Assembly (NCBI RefSeq): GCF_001640805.2
Contig: NC_066843.1
Coordinates: 11,698,036 to 11,762,035 of the forward strand
Direction: 5' to 3'
Origin: Lates calcarifer
Lineage: Eukaryota; Chordata; Actinopteri; Centropomidae
Length of the DNA: 64,000 nt
The notes under the pieces were generated by a model that ran no database searches, had not been told where the DNA came from, and worked only from the letters and a program-made list of their open reading frames with translations. The translations under genes were made by a program, and so were the position numbers. Shown here in pieces: positions 1 to 8,849 of the stretch; the stretch's first letter is position 1, and each line of letters opens with the position of its first letter.

Positions 1-198
1 ATGGTAGCTCTGTACACACAGAGAGTAAACATGAAGTAGTTTGAAGAAAGGCTCAGAAAACTATGAGGAAAAAATTTAGTTTCTGTCTTTGTCTATATGT
101 TTTTGTCACGTTGATGATGCTGTGCAAATGAAGCCTCTTTGTATCCAAGATTTTTTTAAACACCCATTTATCTTTTTGGTTTCTCTTCAATGTGCCAG

Positions 199-415
199 CC
201 GAATGTGGGCATGTTGGACGGATCGGCAGCAGGCGGTAGTGCTGGCGGCATGTTAGACCGTTCCCGCATGGCGCTGTGCGCCTTCACCTTCCTTTTCCTC
301 TCTCTCAACCCTCTGGCAGCTCTGCTGTGTTCATCTGGCAGCAGCTCAGCTGGAAGCACCGCAGCCACCACCACCCATCACGCAGGCAGGAGCGTTCTGG
401 GTGTGCATATTGCTG
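199..415 (+). CDS. srebf1: srebf1 exon: TM1 and luminal loop with S1P site
   Basis: The acceptor CAG at 196-198 follows a T-rich tract; the donor is G|GTATGG at 416. The DRSR motif (256-267) precedes the Leu-Cys pair (274-279) where S2P is expected to cut. TM1 follows ([20 protein letters not shown]). The luminal RSVL at 388-399 is an RxxL S1P site. The exon ends in phase 1. The upstream exons, with the bHLH region, are off the left edge. Confidence 0.88.
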
Positions 416-3305
416 GTATGGAGGGTGCTTTTGCTGAATGCTAAATGCTGAAACAGCTTTGATTGCATATAATGTTTTTTGAGATACGAAACCATTGCAT
501 ACAATAAATTCTTTCCTGTTGAATGACATAAATGTGTGTCATCCATAGCGGACTCATGGGGCTGGATGGACTGGATGCTACCAACTATACTTGTATGGCT
601 ACTCAATGGTATTCTGGTGTCTGGAGTTCTGATCCGTCTCTTGGTGTATGGAGAACCTGTAACCAGACCACACTCTGGATCCTCTGTTCTGTTCTGGAGG
701 CACCGCAAGCAGGCTGACCTGGACCTGGCTAGAGTATGTTTTTTGTATCGATATATATGAGACATGTGATTTTCATTTCATTCAAATGAGTGACTTTTCA
801 TCTGTTCTACCTCGTCATCACTAATCTCTTTTACCCTCCCCAGGGGGATTTTGCTCAGGCTAGTCAGAACCTGTGGACCTGTCTTAAGGCTCTCGGTCGT
901 CCCTTACCCACCTCTCAGTTGGACCTGGCTTGTGCTGCTTTGTGGTCTCTGCTAAGATTCTGCCTCCAGCGCCTCTGGGTGGGCCGCTGGCTGGCTGCCA
1001 GAGCTGGAGGGCTGCGATCCGACCGCCCCCTGCAGGAAGATGCCTGCAAGAGCAGCCGTGATGCTGCCCTAGTTTACCACCGCCTGCACCAGCTTCATAT
1101 GACAGGTTGGTTGGTGGGAAAAACCCTGTGTCTAAATTAAATCATTGTGGTAGACTGAACACAGTTGGGTGACATATTGAGCAGACAAAATCTCAGGTGA
1201 TTAAAGAGCAACTCAGCCCTCCTTTTTGACTAAGGGTCAGCTTACATTGATTCAGTGCCAGTAAAAGGTTTAGACTAAGGTTGCAAAATCAATCCGCTCA
1301 AGTATCAGACCACTTTGTCTCTTTTTTGGGAATTATTACATCACTATTGTTCTGTGTAAAGTAGTATATTAAATAAATGGTAATTTTACTTGTCTTCTGT
1401 TTGTGCGTTCAGGTAAATTGAATGGTAGCCACCTGTCCGCAGTGCACATGGCTTTAAGTGCAGTGAACCTGGCAGAGTGTTCTGGCTCCTGTCTGCCTGT
1501 AGCCACTCTGGCTGAGGTCTACGTCTCTGCAGCTCTACGGGTCAAAGCCAGCCTGCCAAGGATCCTCCATTTCACCTCTGTAAGTCCCCATAGTTTGCAC
1601 ATGCACAAGCTTCTTACTCATCCTGTAGAAAACACTCGAACAGCAAATAGTTTTGAGTGGACGTTTGGTTCATTCGTGATTTATACTTAATTTACTGATT
1701 CATTGATGACCCTGGGACTTAGCAATTTGAAATAAACTGAACTACACTGAACCAAATCATCATTAGTGAACTATAAGCTGTGTAATTCTGTCCACATTCC
1801 AGTTATATAAGAAGTGAGAGAACAGAAATTAACTGAGCGCTTTGTTTTTTCTTTTTCCTTGACAGCGTGTGTTCCTGAGCAGTGCCCGGCAGGCGTGCCT
1901 ATCCTCCAGTGGCAGCGTACCTCCAGCCATGCAGTGGCTCTGTCACCCACTAGGTCACCGCTTCTTTGTGGATGGGGATTGGGCTATTCGCAGCACTCCT
2001 AAAGAAAGCATCTACAGCCAGGCTGGCAATACTGGTCAGTGTATGCAAAACTGACACACTGTAACTGAATTGCTGAAGTCCTGAAGCCCACACCTCTGAT
2101 ATATGTGCATTTCTCATGTCATAATGGTTCTCTTACAGTGGATCCTCTGGCCCAGGTGACTCAGGCGTTCAGAGAGCACCTCTTGGAGAAGGCTCTGTAC
2201 TGTGTCGCCCAGCCTCACGGAGAGAAAAGTTCCAGCCAGGGCGAGGGGTAAGAAAACAAAGCACATGTCCAAATAACCATCTTTTTGATACTGTTCACCC
2301 CACTGAGAAGTTTTATGCCATCATGGTTTGTTTACTATTTGACACAATTTAGAATAGAATAGATACAAATAGGGGAACAAGAAGAATAAGGATAGCATAA
2401 TGGACCATAAAAAGTAAACTGATCCATTTAAAAATGCCTTTGGTAATAATCTATTTAAAATTGTTGTTGTATTTTGGCAGCAAAGTAACCATTCACTGTG
2501 TGTGTTCCTCCACAGGGAGTATGCTGATGCCCTGGAGTACCTCCAGCTGCTGATTAGCGCATCAGATGCAGCCGGTGCCACATCCCAGTCCTTTGCGATC
2601 GGCTCCAACATGGCCACTGTGACTGGTAGGCTTCTATGGCAGCTGTCATTTCTGTTAACAACACATTTATTCGTCTGTTTTATATATGAGAAGATAGAAA
2701 CCCACAACTGTAAGGACATTTTTATCTTGTATATTCTAGAAAACTTTAAGTATTTTTAATTAATTAACATCAGTGGCAACTATATAGCAGCAGATTTTAA
2801 CTCACTGCCCGAAATCAGCCTCTAAAACTTTGGCAGCTGAGCACTTACTGATTGAAACTACTTTTGTAGCTTGAGTCTGTCAACACATTCAAGTGTAGAT
2901 TTGCACTCCTTCCTTCATTACTACTTATCTACTTCTGGCGGTATTGCAGTTGCTTCTCCTGCATCTTTTCTTCACCTGCCCCGACTGTTCGATTACCTTT
3001 AATGTGCTTGCAAAATAAGAAACCGTGAGATAAAGTTCATTTTTACACTATTGAGATTGAGTAGCTTGATTTCCACTGGGCTGACTTCCACCCTCCCACC
3101 GCTTGGCTTTGTCCTCACTGATCACTGATCTGAGTGAAAGGGGGCTAGGTGAAAGGGAGGCATCCGCTAGATTGCTTCATCTATCTTCAGCGCTGTCAAA
3201 TCGGTGATCACCTTGAGAGGAGGGAGGGAGAGGGAGGGTGTGCAGGGATTTTAATAGGAGACTTTTCTTGGCAGAGCCTCAGGTTGCTCACACACAGCGT
3301 TAGAA

Positions 3306-3343
<38 letters not shown>

Positions 3344-4174
3344 AATGGAGTAGTTTTCCCTCATGTGGGAGTTGTCAAAATGGCTGCTCTCTCTCAGCAT
3401 GTTGTGACTATGCCAGAGGGGAGAAACAGATTGATTCAGAGGTCAAAATACAGACAGCAGCTGTCTGTGTGTGTGTCTGTGTGCATGTGTGTGTTTGTGT
3501 GCACTCTCATGCATGTTAAATGTGAAAGTGGGCAGTGGGGGGATTCAAATATTTGCATGTTTGTTTGTCTGCGGGTATCTCGCCTTTGACTCGTTTTGTT
3601 CCAACTTCCAGGCTGTGACCCCCACTCCAAGTGGTGGTCCTCAGTCGCCGTGGTGATCATCAACTGGCTCCAAGGAGACGACGCTGCGGCGGAGAGACTG
3701 TATCCGACTGTTGAGCACCTGCCCCGCAGTTTGCAGAACGCAGAGTAAGTTGGACATAAACACACTGGGACTTCAACAGCTAGCTGAAGAGCGTGTTGAA
3801 TAACCCTCGTCTGCTGATGCCAAGCAGAGGACACACACACACTTCCACTACTTTAACCTGTGTCCTCTCGTCTCTGCCCCCCCCCCCGCTCTGTCAGGAG
3901 TCTTCTGCCCAAGGCGTGTCTGAACACATTCAGGGCAGTCCGGGCTCTGCTGTCCAAGCCAGAAAACTGCCAGTTGAGTCTGAGCTACAGCGACAAGGCC
4001 AGCGCCCTGCTCCGAGACAGCCTCAACCTAGGACCACACTGCCACAGCTCCAGTTTAGACAAGGTGCATACACACACACACAAAGCACTTGCAGATTTGT
4101 GCGCATAAAAGTCATGTTGATGTTTATTATTCCTATGAGGGAAATTTTGAGAAGGCGACAGCATCTGCATTAAA

Positions 4175-4228
<54 letters not shown>

Positions 4229-6982
4229 AACGCTCACAGTGACAGATGTGCCCACACATGTGCGTGTATAAAACTGTAAACACAGGAAATTGCCTACGCA
4301 TAATCACTCAAGTATACACACAGACGCACACATACTCTTTTCACAATACAAAGCCACACACACATACACCTCAGCCACAGACAACGAATTCCCCCCACAG
4401 CAAATTCCCACTCTGTGATACGGCGGTGTCCTACCCTCTGGCGTTCAGCAGATGGTGATGCTGGTGGATAGGTAGCTCACAGTGTGTGCATGTCTACGGC
4501 CAGAGCTGTAGTGCATTGTAGTTGCATTGCATGTGTGTCTCAGCGGAGTGCAATGTACCTGCAGTGCAACACAGAGCTGGGCCACTAACAGCAGAACACA
4601 CACACAGTGAGCAGTGAAATTGTCCTTCACCCTTGAGTAGAGCTCTGTTGTAGTTAGTGCTGGGCAGCGTCTCTGTGTATTAATCTGCTATCATTTCAAA
4701 CTTACTATGCTTGTTAAATCATGATATGTAGTCTTATTGTGTAAAGTAATTACTGAGTCAGATTTTTCCCAGAGATATGTCTGAAATATTTGGGAATGCC
4801 ACTTGAGAAAAGGCTAGTTTCACTCAGCATTTTTCTATTGTTCATCATCTCATTTTTCAATATGAAAACACATATTCTTGCATTAATGTCTCCGTCCTAA
4901 TCCTGCTCATCTCCCTCCAGGTCATCCAGTTGCTCTTATGTGATCTGCTCTTGGTGATGAGGACCAACGTGTGGCGTCTGCAGCAGCAAGGGGCCGGTCC
5001 TGCAGGGTCTGGGCTGGTGGGTACCAGCGGCCCCGCGGGGGTCCACCAGGCCTCCCCGCCGGAGCTCCAAGGCTTTCAGCAAGATCTCAGTTCCCTGCGC
5101 AAACTGGCGCACAGCTTCAGACCTGCAATGCGAAGAGTATGTACAACAGTGTTAGTCACTATGTTGTTACATTACAGAACTTGAGCTCATGCATTTTGTG
5201 TAACTTACTGCAAGCAAGTAGTCTCAATAGTAGTTATCTGCAGTCCACATCTTAACATTGCTATACATTAGGCATTATCTGACATGTCTACAGGTGGGTT
5301 AGGGTTGTACAGACAGACCCTTCTCAGTCATTTTGGTGATGCATTTTCATGCCAACACATAGTCGAACTTTTATTTCGTCTAGACTCTTAATTCCTCTTA
5401 GTCTTACACAGCAGCAGACAGCATGGATACGCTTTGAGTGACACACACTAAGGGAATTATTAAAACAAGATGAATGCACCAACGCAGCTTTGTGTAGGTG
5501 TATTTGTATTGTCAGACACTTAAAACCATAACTCGTTAGATGCTTCCTTAAAATGGTCTTAAACCCACATGCATTAGATCGACATGCAGGCATTAAGATA
5601 TGCTGCACATACTTTGAGTGACAACAGCATGTAGAATTCAAACACAAAATGCAACACATGAAGAGAGAAGCACTTAGCATATAAACATACACATACTTCC
5701 TCTTCACATATTTGCAGGCAGTCCACAGTACAATTCTCCGTGGAAATTAGCTGGGAGGTGTTGAAACACACATACACAGACACACACACACACACACACA
5801 CACACACCCCTGAGGCAAGTGTTTAGCAGCGTTGTTCACAAGGCTTCAAAGTCTCTCTGAGGTAGAGCTGAACATTCTGTATGAGTCATCACCGCTCGCT
5901 CTCATCCCTCCTCCTCCTCCTCCTCCTCCTCCTCCTCCTCTCATCCTCCTCCTCCGCTGCCTCTCTCATCTCTCTCCCTCCCCTCCATCTCTTTCCAGTT
6001 GTTCCTCCATGAAGCTACAGCCAGGCTGATGGCGGGGGCCAGTCCCACTCGCACGCATCAGCTCCTGGATCGCTCGCTGCGACGCAGAGCAACACCCGGA
6101 GCCAAGACAGGTGTGTGTGGACGCTGATCTTTATTTTTCAACCTCTCAGACCAAGTAATTCTGTCTTTAGACAGCAGTGTTTCATTAGTGTTTGCTGCTC
6201 TTGAGATTTTGAATGTGCACTATTATTTATTTCCTGTATTTTTGTGAAGATCTTAATTAGTTGTTGTGTGTTTTGCTGTCAATGTGTTGCCTATCAAACC
6301 TTTTTTTTTCCTTTTCCACTGAGATGTTGTGGGAAAGTATGAGATGCTCTGATAGGATAATCACAACTTTACATTGTTTTTTCAGTTAAATTAGTATGGT
6401 ACAAAGCTCTAATTAGGTAGTATTAAAGTAGGTTGCAAAAAAATCTAAAGTCTTACTGATAAACCTTAATGATAGAGGCAACTCTTCTCTAAGCATTAAT
6501 TTTTAGATTTATTTTTTTCTTGCAGTGTTTTTAATAAAAGTTGTAGAGAGCAGAGAGAATGGCTGTAATCAGTGGCTCTAATCAGCCTCTCATCTATTTT
6601 GCCCAATTGTTCACTGCACTAAATCCCATCAGTAATTAAACAAGAACAAGAACAAGAAGTCTGATTGGCTGTTGGTGGCTGATGACATCCAAAAGCTCCC
6701 CCGAAATAGCACGGTAACAACGTTCGTTTGTTTTGTTTTGTTTTTTTTTCTGTGCGTGCAGAGGAGTGTGAGACGCGACCGGGCCAGCGGGAGCAGGCGG
6801 AGGCTGTGATGCTGGCGTGCCGCTACCTTCCTCCCTCCTTTCTGTCGGCTCCCGGCCAAAGGGTGGGCATGTTGGCTGATGCGGCCCGCACCCTGGAGAA
6901 GCTGGGAGACAAGAGAACCCTGCACGACTGCCAGCAAATGATCATCAAGCTGGGCAGCGGCACCACCGTCACCAACAGCTAG
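199..6982 (+). CDS. srebf1: Sterol regulatory element-binding protein 1, C-terminal 688 residues (12 exons; 5' part outside window)
   Basis: SREBP-1 is an ER-membrane transcription factor precursor. Its N-terminal bHLH-zipper part, upstream of this window, is released by S1P and S2P in the Golgi to drive fatty-acid and sterol genes. The part seen here is the membrane hairpin and the C-terminal domain that binds SCAP. Joined exons are 199-415, 549-733, 844-1105, 1413-1579, 1866-2034, 2139-2247, 2516-2625, 3612-3744, 3898-4063, 4921-5136, 5999-6110 and 6762-6982. All introns are GT-AG, phases agree throughout, and the total is 2067 nt. Visible landmarks are DRSR before TM1, an RSVL S1P site in the luminal loop, TM2, RPHSG...[41 protein letters not shown] and [21 protein letters not shown]. 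Residues such as LWVGRWLA and [10 protein letters not shown] match SREBF1 rather than SREBF2, and the RAI1 neighbour agrees. The comparison is from memory of the human proteins. Confidence 0.96.
549..733 (+). CDS. srebf1: srebf1 exon: TM2
   Basis: Acceptor TCCATAG at 548, donor AGA|GTATGT at 734. It encodes the end of the luminal loop, TM2 ([16 protein letters not shown] onward) and the cytosolic start [10 protein letters not shown]...[10 protein letters not shown], which is nearly invariant in vertebrate SREBPs. It enters in phase 1 and ends in phase 0. Confidence 0.96.
844..1105 (+). CDS. srebf1: srebf1 exon: C-terminal regulatory domain, part 1
   Basis: Pyrimidine-rich acceptor CCCCAG at 843; donor ACAG|GTTGG at 1106. 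Translation begins [11 protein letters not shown] and includes [24 protein letters not shown] and [14 protein letters not shown], which are SREBP-1-type residues of the SCAP-binding region. Confidence 0.97.
1413..1579 (+). CDS. srebf1: srebf1 exon: C-terminal regulatory domain, part 2
   Basis: Acceptor TTCAG at 1412 and donor TCT|GTAAGT at 1580. It encodes [20 protein letters not shown] and then [20 protein letters not shown]. It enters in phase 1 and leaves in phase 0. Confidence 0.96.
1866..2034 (+). CDS. srebf1: srebf1 exon: C-terminal regulatory domain, part 3
   Basis: Acceptor TTGACAG at 1865, donor ACTG|GTCAGT at 2035. It encodes [12 protein letters not shown], then [20 protein letters not shown], which is diagnostic of SREBF1 over SREBF2. 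Confidence 0.97.
2139..2247 (+). CDS. srebf1: srebf1 exon: C-terminal regulatory domain, part 4
   Basis: Acceptor CTTACAG at 2138, donor GG|GTAAGA at 2248. It encodes [20 protein letters not shown] and then a variable acidic/serine linker. It leaves in phase 2. Confidence 0.95.
2516..2625 (+). CDS. srebf1: srebf1 exon: C-terminal regulatory domain, part 5
   Basis: Acceptor CTCCACAG at 2515, donor ACTG|GTAGGC at 2626. It encodes [20 protein letters not shown], matching human SREBP-1 (FSDALGYLQLL...SDAAG). Phases are 2 in, 1 out. Confidence 0.95.
3309..3341 (+). repeat. (TG)n microsatellite in srebf1 intron
   Basis: A pure TG tract about 33 nt long in the 986-nt intron 2626-3611. A degenerate second TG tract lies at 3465-3505. 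The rest of this intron shows no recognised feature. Confidence 0.95.
3612..3744 (+). CDS. srebf1: srebf1 exon: C-terminal regulatory domain, part 6
   Basis: Acceptor TTCCAG at 3611, donor GCAGA|GTAAGT at 3745. It encodes [20 protein letters not shown] and [18 protein letters not shown], a clear counterpart of the human KWWASL...EEAAERL block. Confidence 0.96.
3898..4063 (+). CDS. srebf1: srebf1 exon: C-terminal regulatory domain, part 7 (upstream of mir-33 intron)
   Basis: The acceptor CTGTCAG at 3897 follows a C-rich tract; the donor is AAG|GTGCAT at 4064. It encodes [20 protein letters not shown] and [16 protein letters not shown]...SLDK. The following 857-nt intron carries the miR-33 hairpin. 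Confidence 0.95.
4178..4222 (+). repeat. (CA)n microsatellite in srebf1 mir-33 intron
   Basis: A pure CA tract of about 45 nt lies roughly 290 nt upstream of the miR-33 hairpin. The intron also has degenerate CA sequence at 4310-4380. Confidence 0.95.
4504..4577 (+). ncRNA. mir33: pre-microRNA hairpin, miR-33 family (intronic)
   Basis: The 5p arm (4511-4531) reads GTGCATTGTAGTTGCATTGC plus A, identical as I recall it to vertebrate miR-33a-5p. The 3p arm (4551-4572, beginning CAATGTACC) folds back on it through a loop of about 20 nt; the stem starts with CTGT pairing with ACAG, with several G-U pairs and few mismatches. miR-33 lies in SREBF2 introns of vertebrates and, as miR-33b, in the equivalent SREBF1 intron of many mammals. 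It represses ABCA1 and other sterol and fatty-acid genes alongside the SREBP host. Same-strand intronic placement suggests co-transcription with srebf1. At the two positions where mammalian miR-33b differs (CTG for TAG), this copy has the miR-33a form. Confidence 0.95.
4921..5136 (+). CDS. srebf1: srebf1 exon: C-terminal regulatory domain, part 8
   Basis: Acceptor CCCTCCAG at 4920, donor AGA|GTATGT at 5137. It is an in-frame 216-nt exon encoding [20 protein letters not shown], a variable Gly/Pro linker, then [20 protein letters not shown]. Confidence 0.97.
5779..5955 (+). repeat. (CA)n and (CTC)n tracts in srebf1 intron 5137-5998
   Basis: CA occupies 5779-5808 and CTC trinucleotides 5907-5955. 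The CTC run merges with the polypyrimidine tract of the exon starting at 5999. Nothing else was recognised in the intron. Confidence 0.9.
5999..6110 (+). CDS. srebf1: srebf1 exon: C-terminal regulatory domain, part 9
   Basis: The acceptor TTTCCAG at 5998 follows a long CTC-rich pyrimidine tract; the donor is ACAG|GTGTGT at 6111. It encodes [20 protein letters not shown] and LLDRSLRRR, almost identical to human SREBP-1. Confidence 0.97.
6111..6761 (+). other. srebf1 last intron
   Basis: A 651-nt AT-rich intron, GTGTGT...GTGCAG, with T runs. No feature beyond splice signals was seen. Confidence 0.85.
6762..6982 (+). CDS. srebf1: srebf1 terminal coding exon with stop
   Basis: The acceptor GTGCAG at 6761 follows a T-rich tract. 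It encodes an arginine/acidic linker, [56 protein letters not shown] and TAG at 6980-6982. The human protein ends GGGTTVTSS. Confidence 0.98.
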
Positions 6983-8575
6983 AGAGAGGGAAGGGGGGAG
7001 GCGGGGAGGGGCTGAGAGACATGCATGGACACTGTATATAGAAACATCTCTGACATACAGAAACAGACAGACACATGAAATATGTTCTCACAGACACACA
7101 ACCATACAGTCTGGCATTTTTGGCGTGCAGCTACTGAACAGATTTATCAAACTATACAGATTCATATCATCTTGACAGGATTTTCCTCATGGACTGTCCC
7201 TCCCACCACCCCAACCCCACATCAGAAGGCACTTATAGAGTTCACACTGTTATTGCTACGGATTATTATCAGAATATAGGATGCATTTTTCTCTCTTAGC
7301 GAGCTAATTTCCCCCCATGAGATTGAATTGCAGTGCCACAGTTTGACCACAGAGAGGAGCCATCCCATCCTCCTGGTGGATGGTGTGTCGATGGTATGTG
7401 TGAAACATGAAAGAGAGATTTGCTCTGCATTTACTCCGGTATAGTCCCACCCCCTTTCTTTTCGATATAGATGCACCTTCTACAGGCAGTAGTGCTCGGT
7501 GGGTTGGAGTGGCGGGCTGCTCTGATTGGCTGCAGAGTTAGGTGTCTTCTTGCGCGTGGGAGGAAAACGACCACACCCGGATTGGTCCGAACCGTGGGTT
7601 TGTTCAGTGGGAGGCCACTCCACAGGTTGTTCAAAATGGTGTTGAAGTTGATTTAAACCATGTTTCAGGGGTAATAATCTGAGGCGAGGTGACCCACTGT
7701 ACAATCCCCGTGTCTCTATCTGCACTAGCCTTGCGAGGCTGATTTCAATGATAAGTAATAATATGGCTTTATGAGGTTATTTTCATAGAGGTCTTTTTTG
7801 TTTTTTGCTGTGTAAATATTTTAAAATGTATTTATAATCTGTATGAACTTTGATTGAGCAGTATTTTGCATAAGCAGAGTGAAAAATGCTTATTCACTTC
7901 CCTTAATTCTCTTTCATTTGGTAGCTTTTGACCAGGTCCAAATAATGTAGTTACTGTACTGTATTGCTACGTTGATGAGTTTTAAGACAGCATCAAGTTA
8001 TCAAGGTGACATCTGCGTCACATCGTCTGACTCAGTTGACCTTTTGCACTGTTGGACACGTATGCAACAATGATATCATAAGAGGTTGGCAGCATCCAGT
8101 TCTGGCATAGCCAACTCAGACTATATTGTGAACCTTTGGCACTTTTGCAACAAGTTACATAAGTCATGCAGGCAGTTTCAAAATAATTGACCATTTTTTT
8201 TCTTCCAAAGAGGGCCTGTAGTGAACATTTTCCTGGTTTTCTTTTGTAGCTCCAGCATAAAGAGCAATACTTGTTCTCTCAGTCATTATAGTTTCATGCT
8301 CCTACAGAAACATCGTTTATTAATTTTCAGAGAAAAGAAAAAAAGAAAGGAAAAAAAAACCTGGATTTTTTTTTTTTTTTTTTTGTCCCAGGACCAGTAT
8401 GTTTTTATAGTGTGTCACTAATGTGAAAGACTGAAAAGAGTTTGGTTTGAGATGAATGACACGCAACCAGGTCTAAAGGTATTGTTTATGTGTCCTTTAA
8501 CATCTTTCCTTCTCTTCCTTGTTCTTTGGTTTCCTTTTCAAATGTAAATATTAAAACATTTTGTAAAGAAGACTA
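6983..8575 (+). other. srebf1: srebf1 3' untranslated region (end inferred)
   Basis: No coding signal is present. The region contains three TGTANATA Pumilio-type sites (7033, 7811, 8543), an AU-rich ATTTA at about 7830, a GC-richer patch with two ATTGG boxes at 7525 and 7581, and T- and A-homopolymers around 8335-8385. The end is placed after the ATTAAA at 8550, which is followed by GT-rich sequence at 8578-8600. A longer form reaching AATAAA at 8751 or 8963 is possible. Confidence 0.6.
8550..8555 (+). terminator. probable srebf1 poly(A) signal ATTAAA
   Basis: ATTAAA is followed 20-45 nt later by GTGTTTCCTGTGGTGCTGG, a GT-rich downstream element. Alternatives are the overlapping AATAAA copies at 8751-8761 and one at 8963-8968, which have weaker downstream GT content. 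Confidence 0.45.
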
Positions 8576-8849
8576 CAGTGTTTCCTGTGGTGCTGGAAGT
8601 TACAGTGGGGTAGTGGAGTTAGATACCAGGTGATATTAAAAGTAGATGATTGGTCTCCATTTAACATACAATTATAGGAGGTTGTGGACTTACTTACAAC
8701 TTGCAACACTTGAAGAATGGGACCAAATTTTTCTTTTTTGGGAAAAAAATAATAAAATAAATTCATCTGACACATTATACCAAAACATAGTTATTTTGTC
8801 AAATGTGATTTATGTAAGCAAGTAAGGCCAAATATGTAAGGCCAAAAAG

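Noticed and set aside
199..6982. Identity as SREBF2, suggested by the miR-33a form, RSVL and GWMDWM
   Set aside because: The C-terminal exons carry SREBF1-specific residues ([28 protein letters not shown]) and the neighbour is RAI1, not an SREBF2 neighbour.
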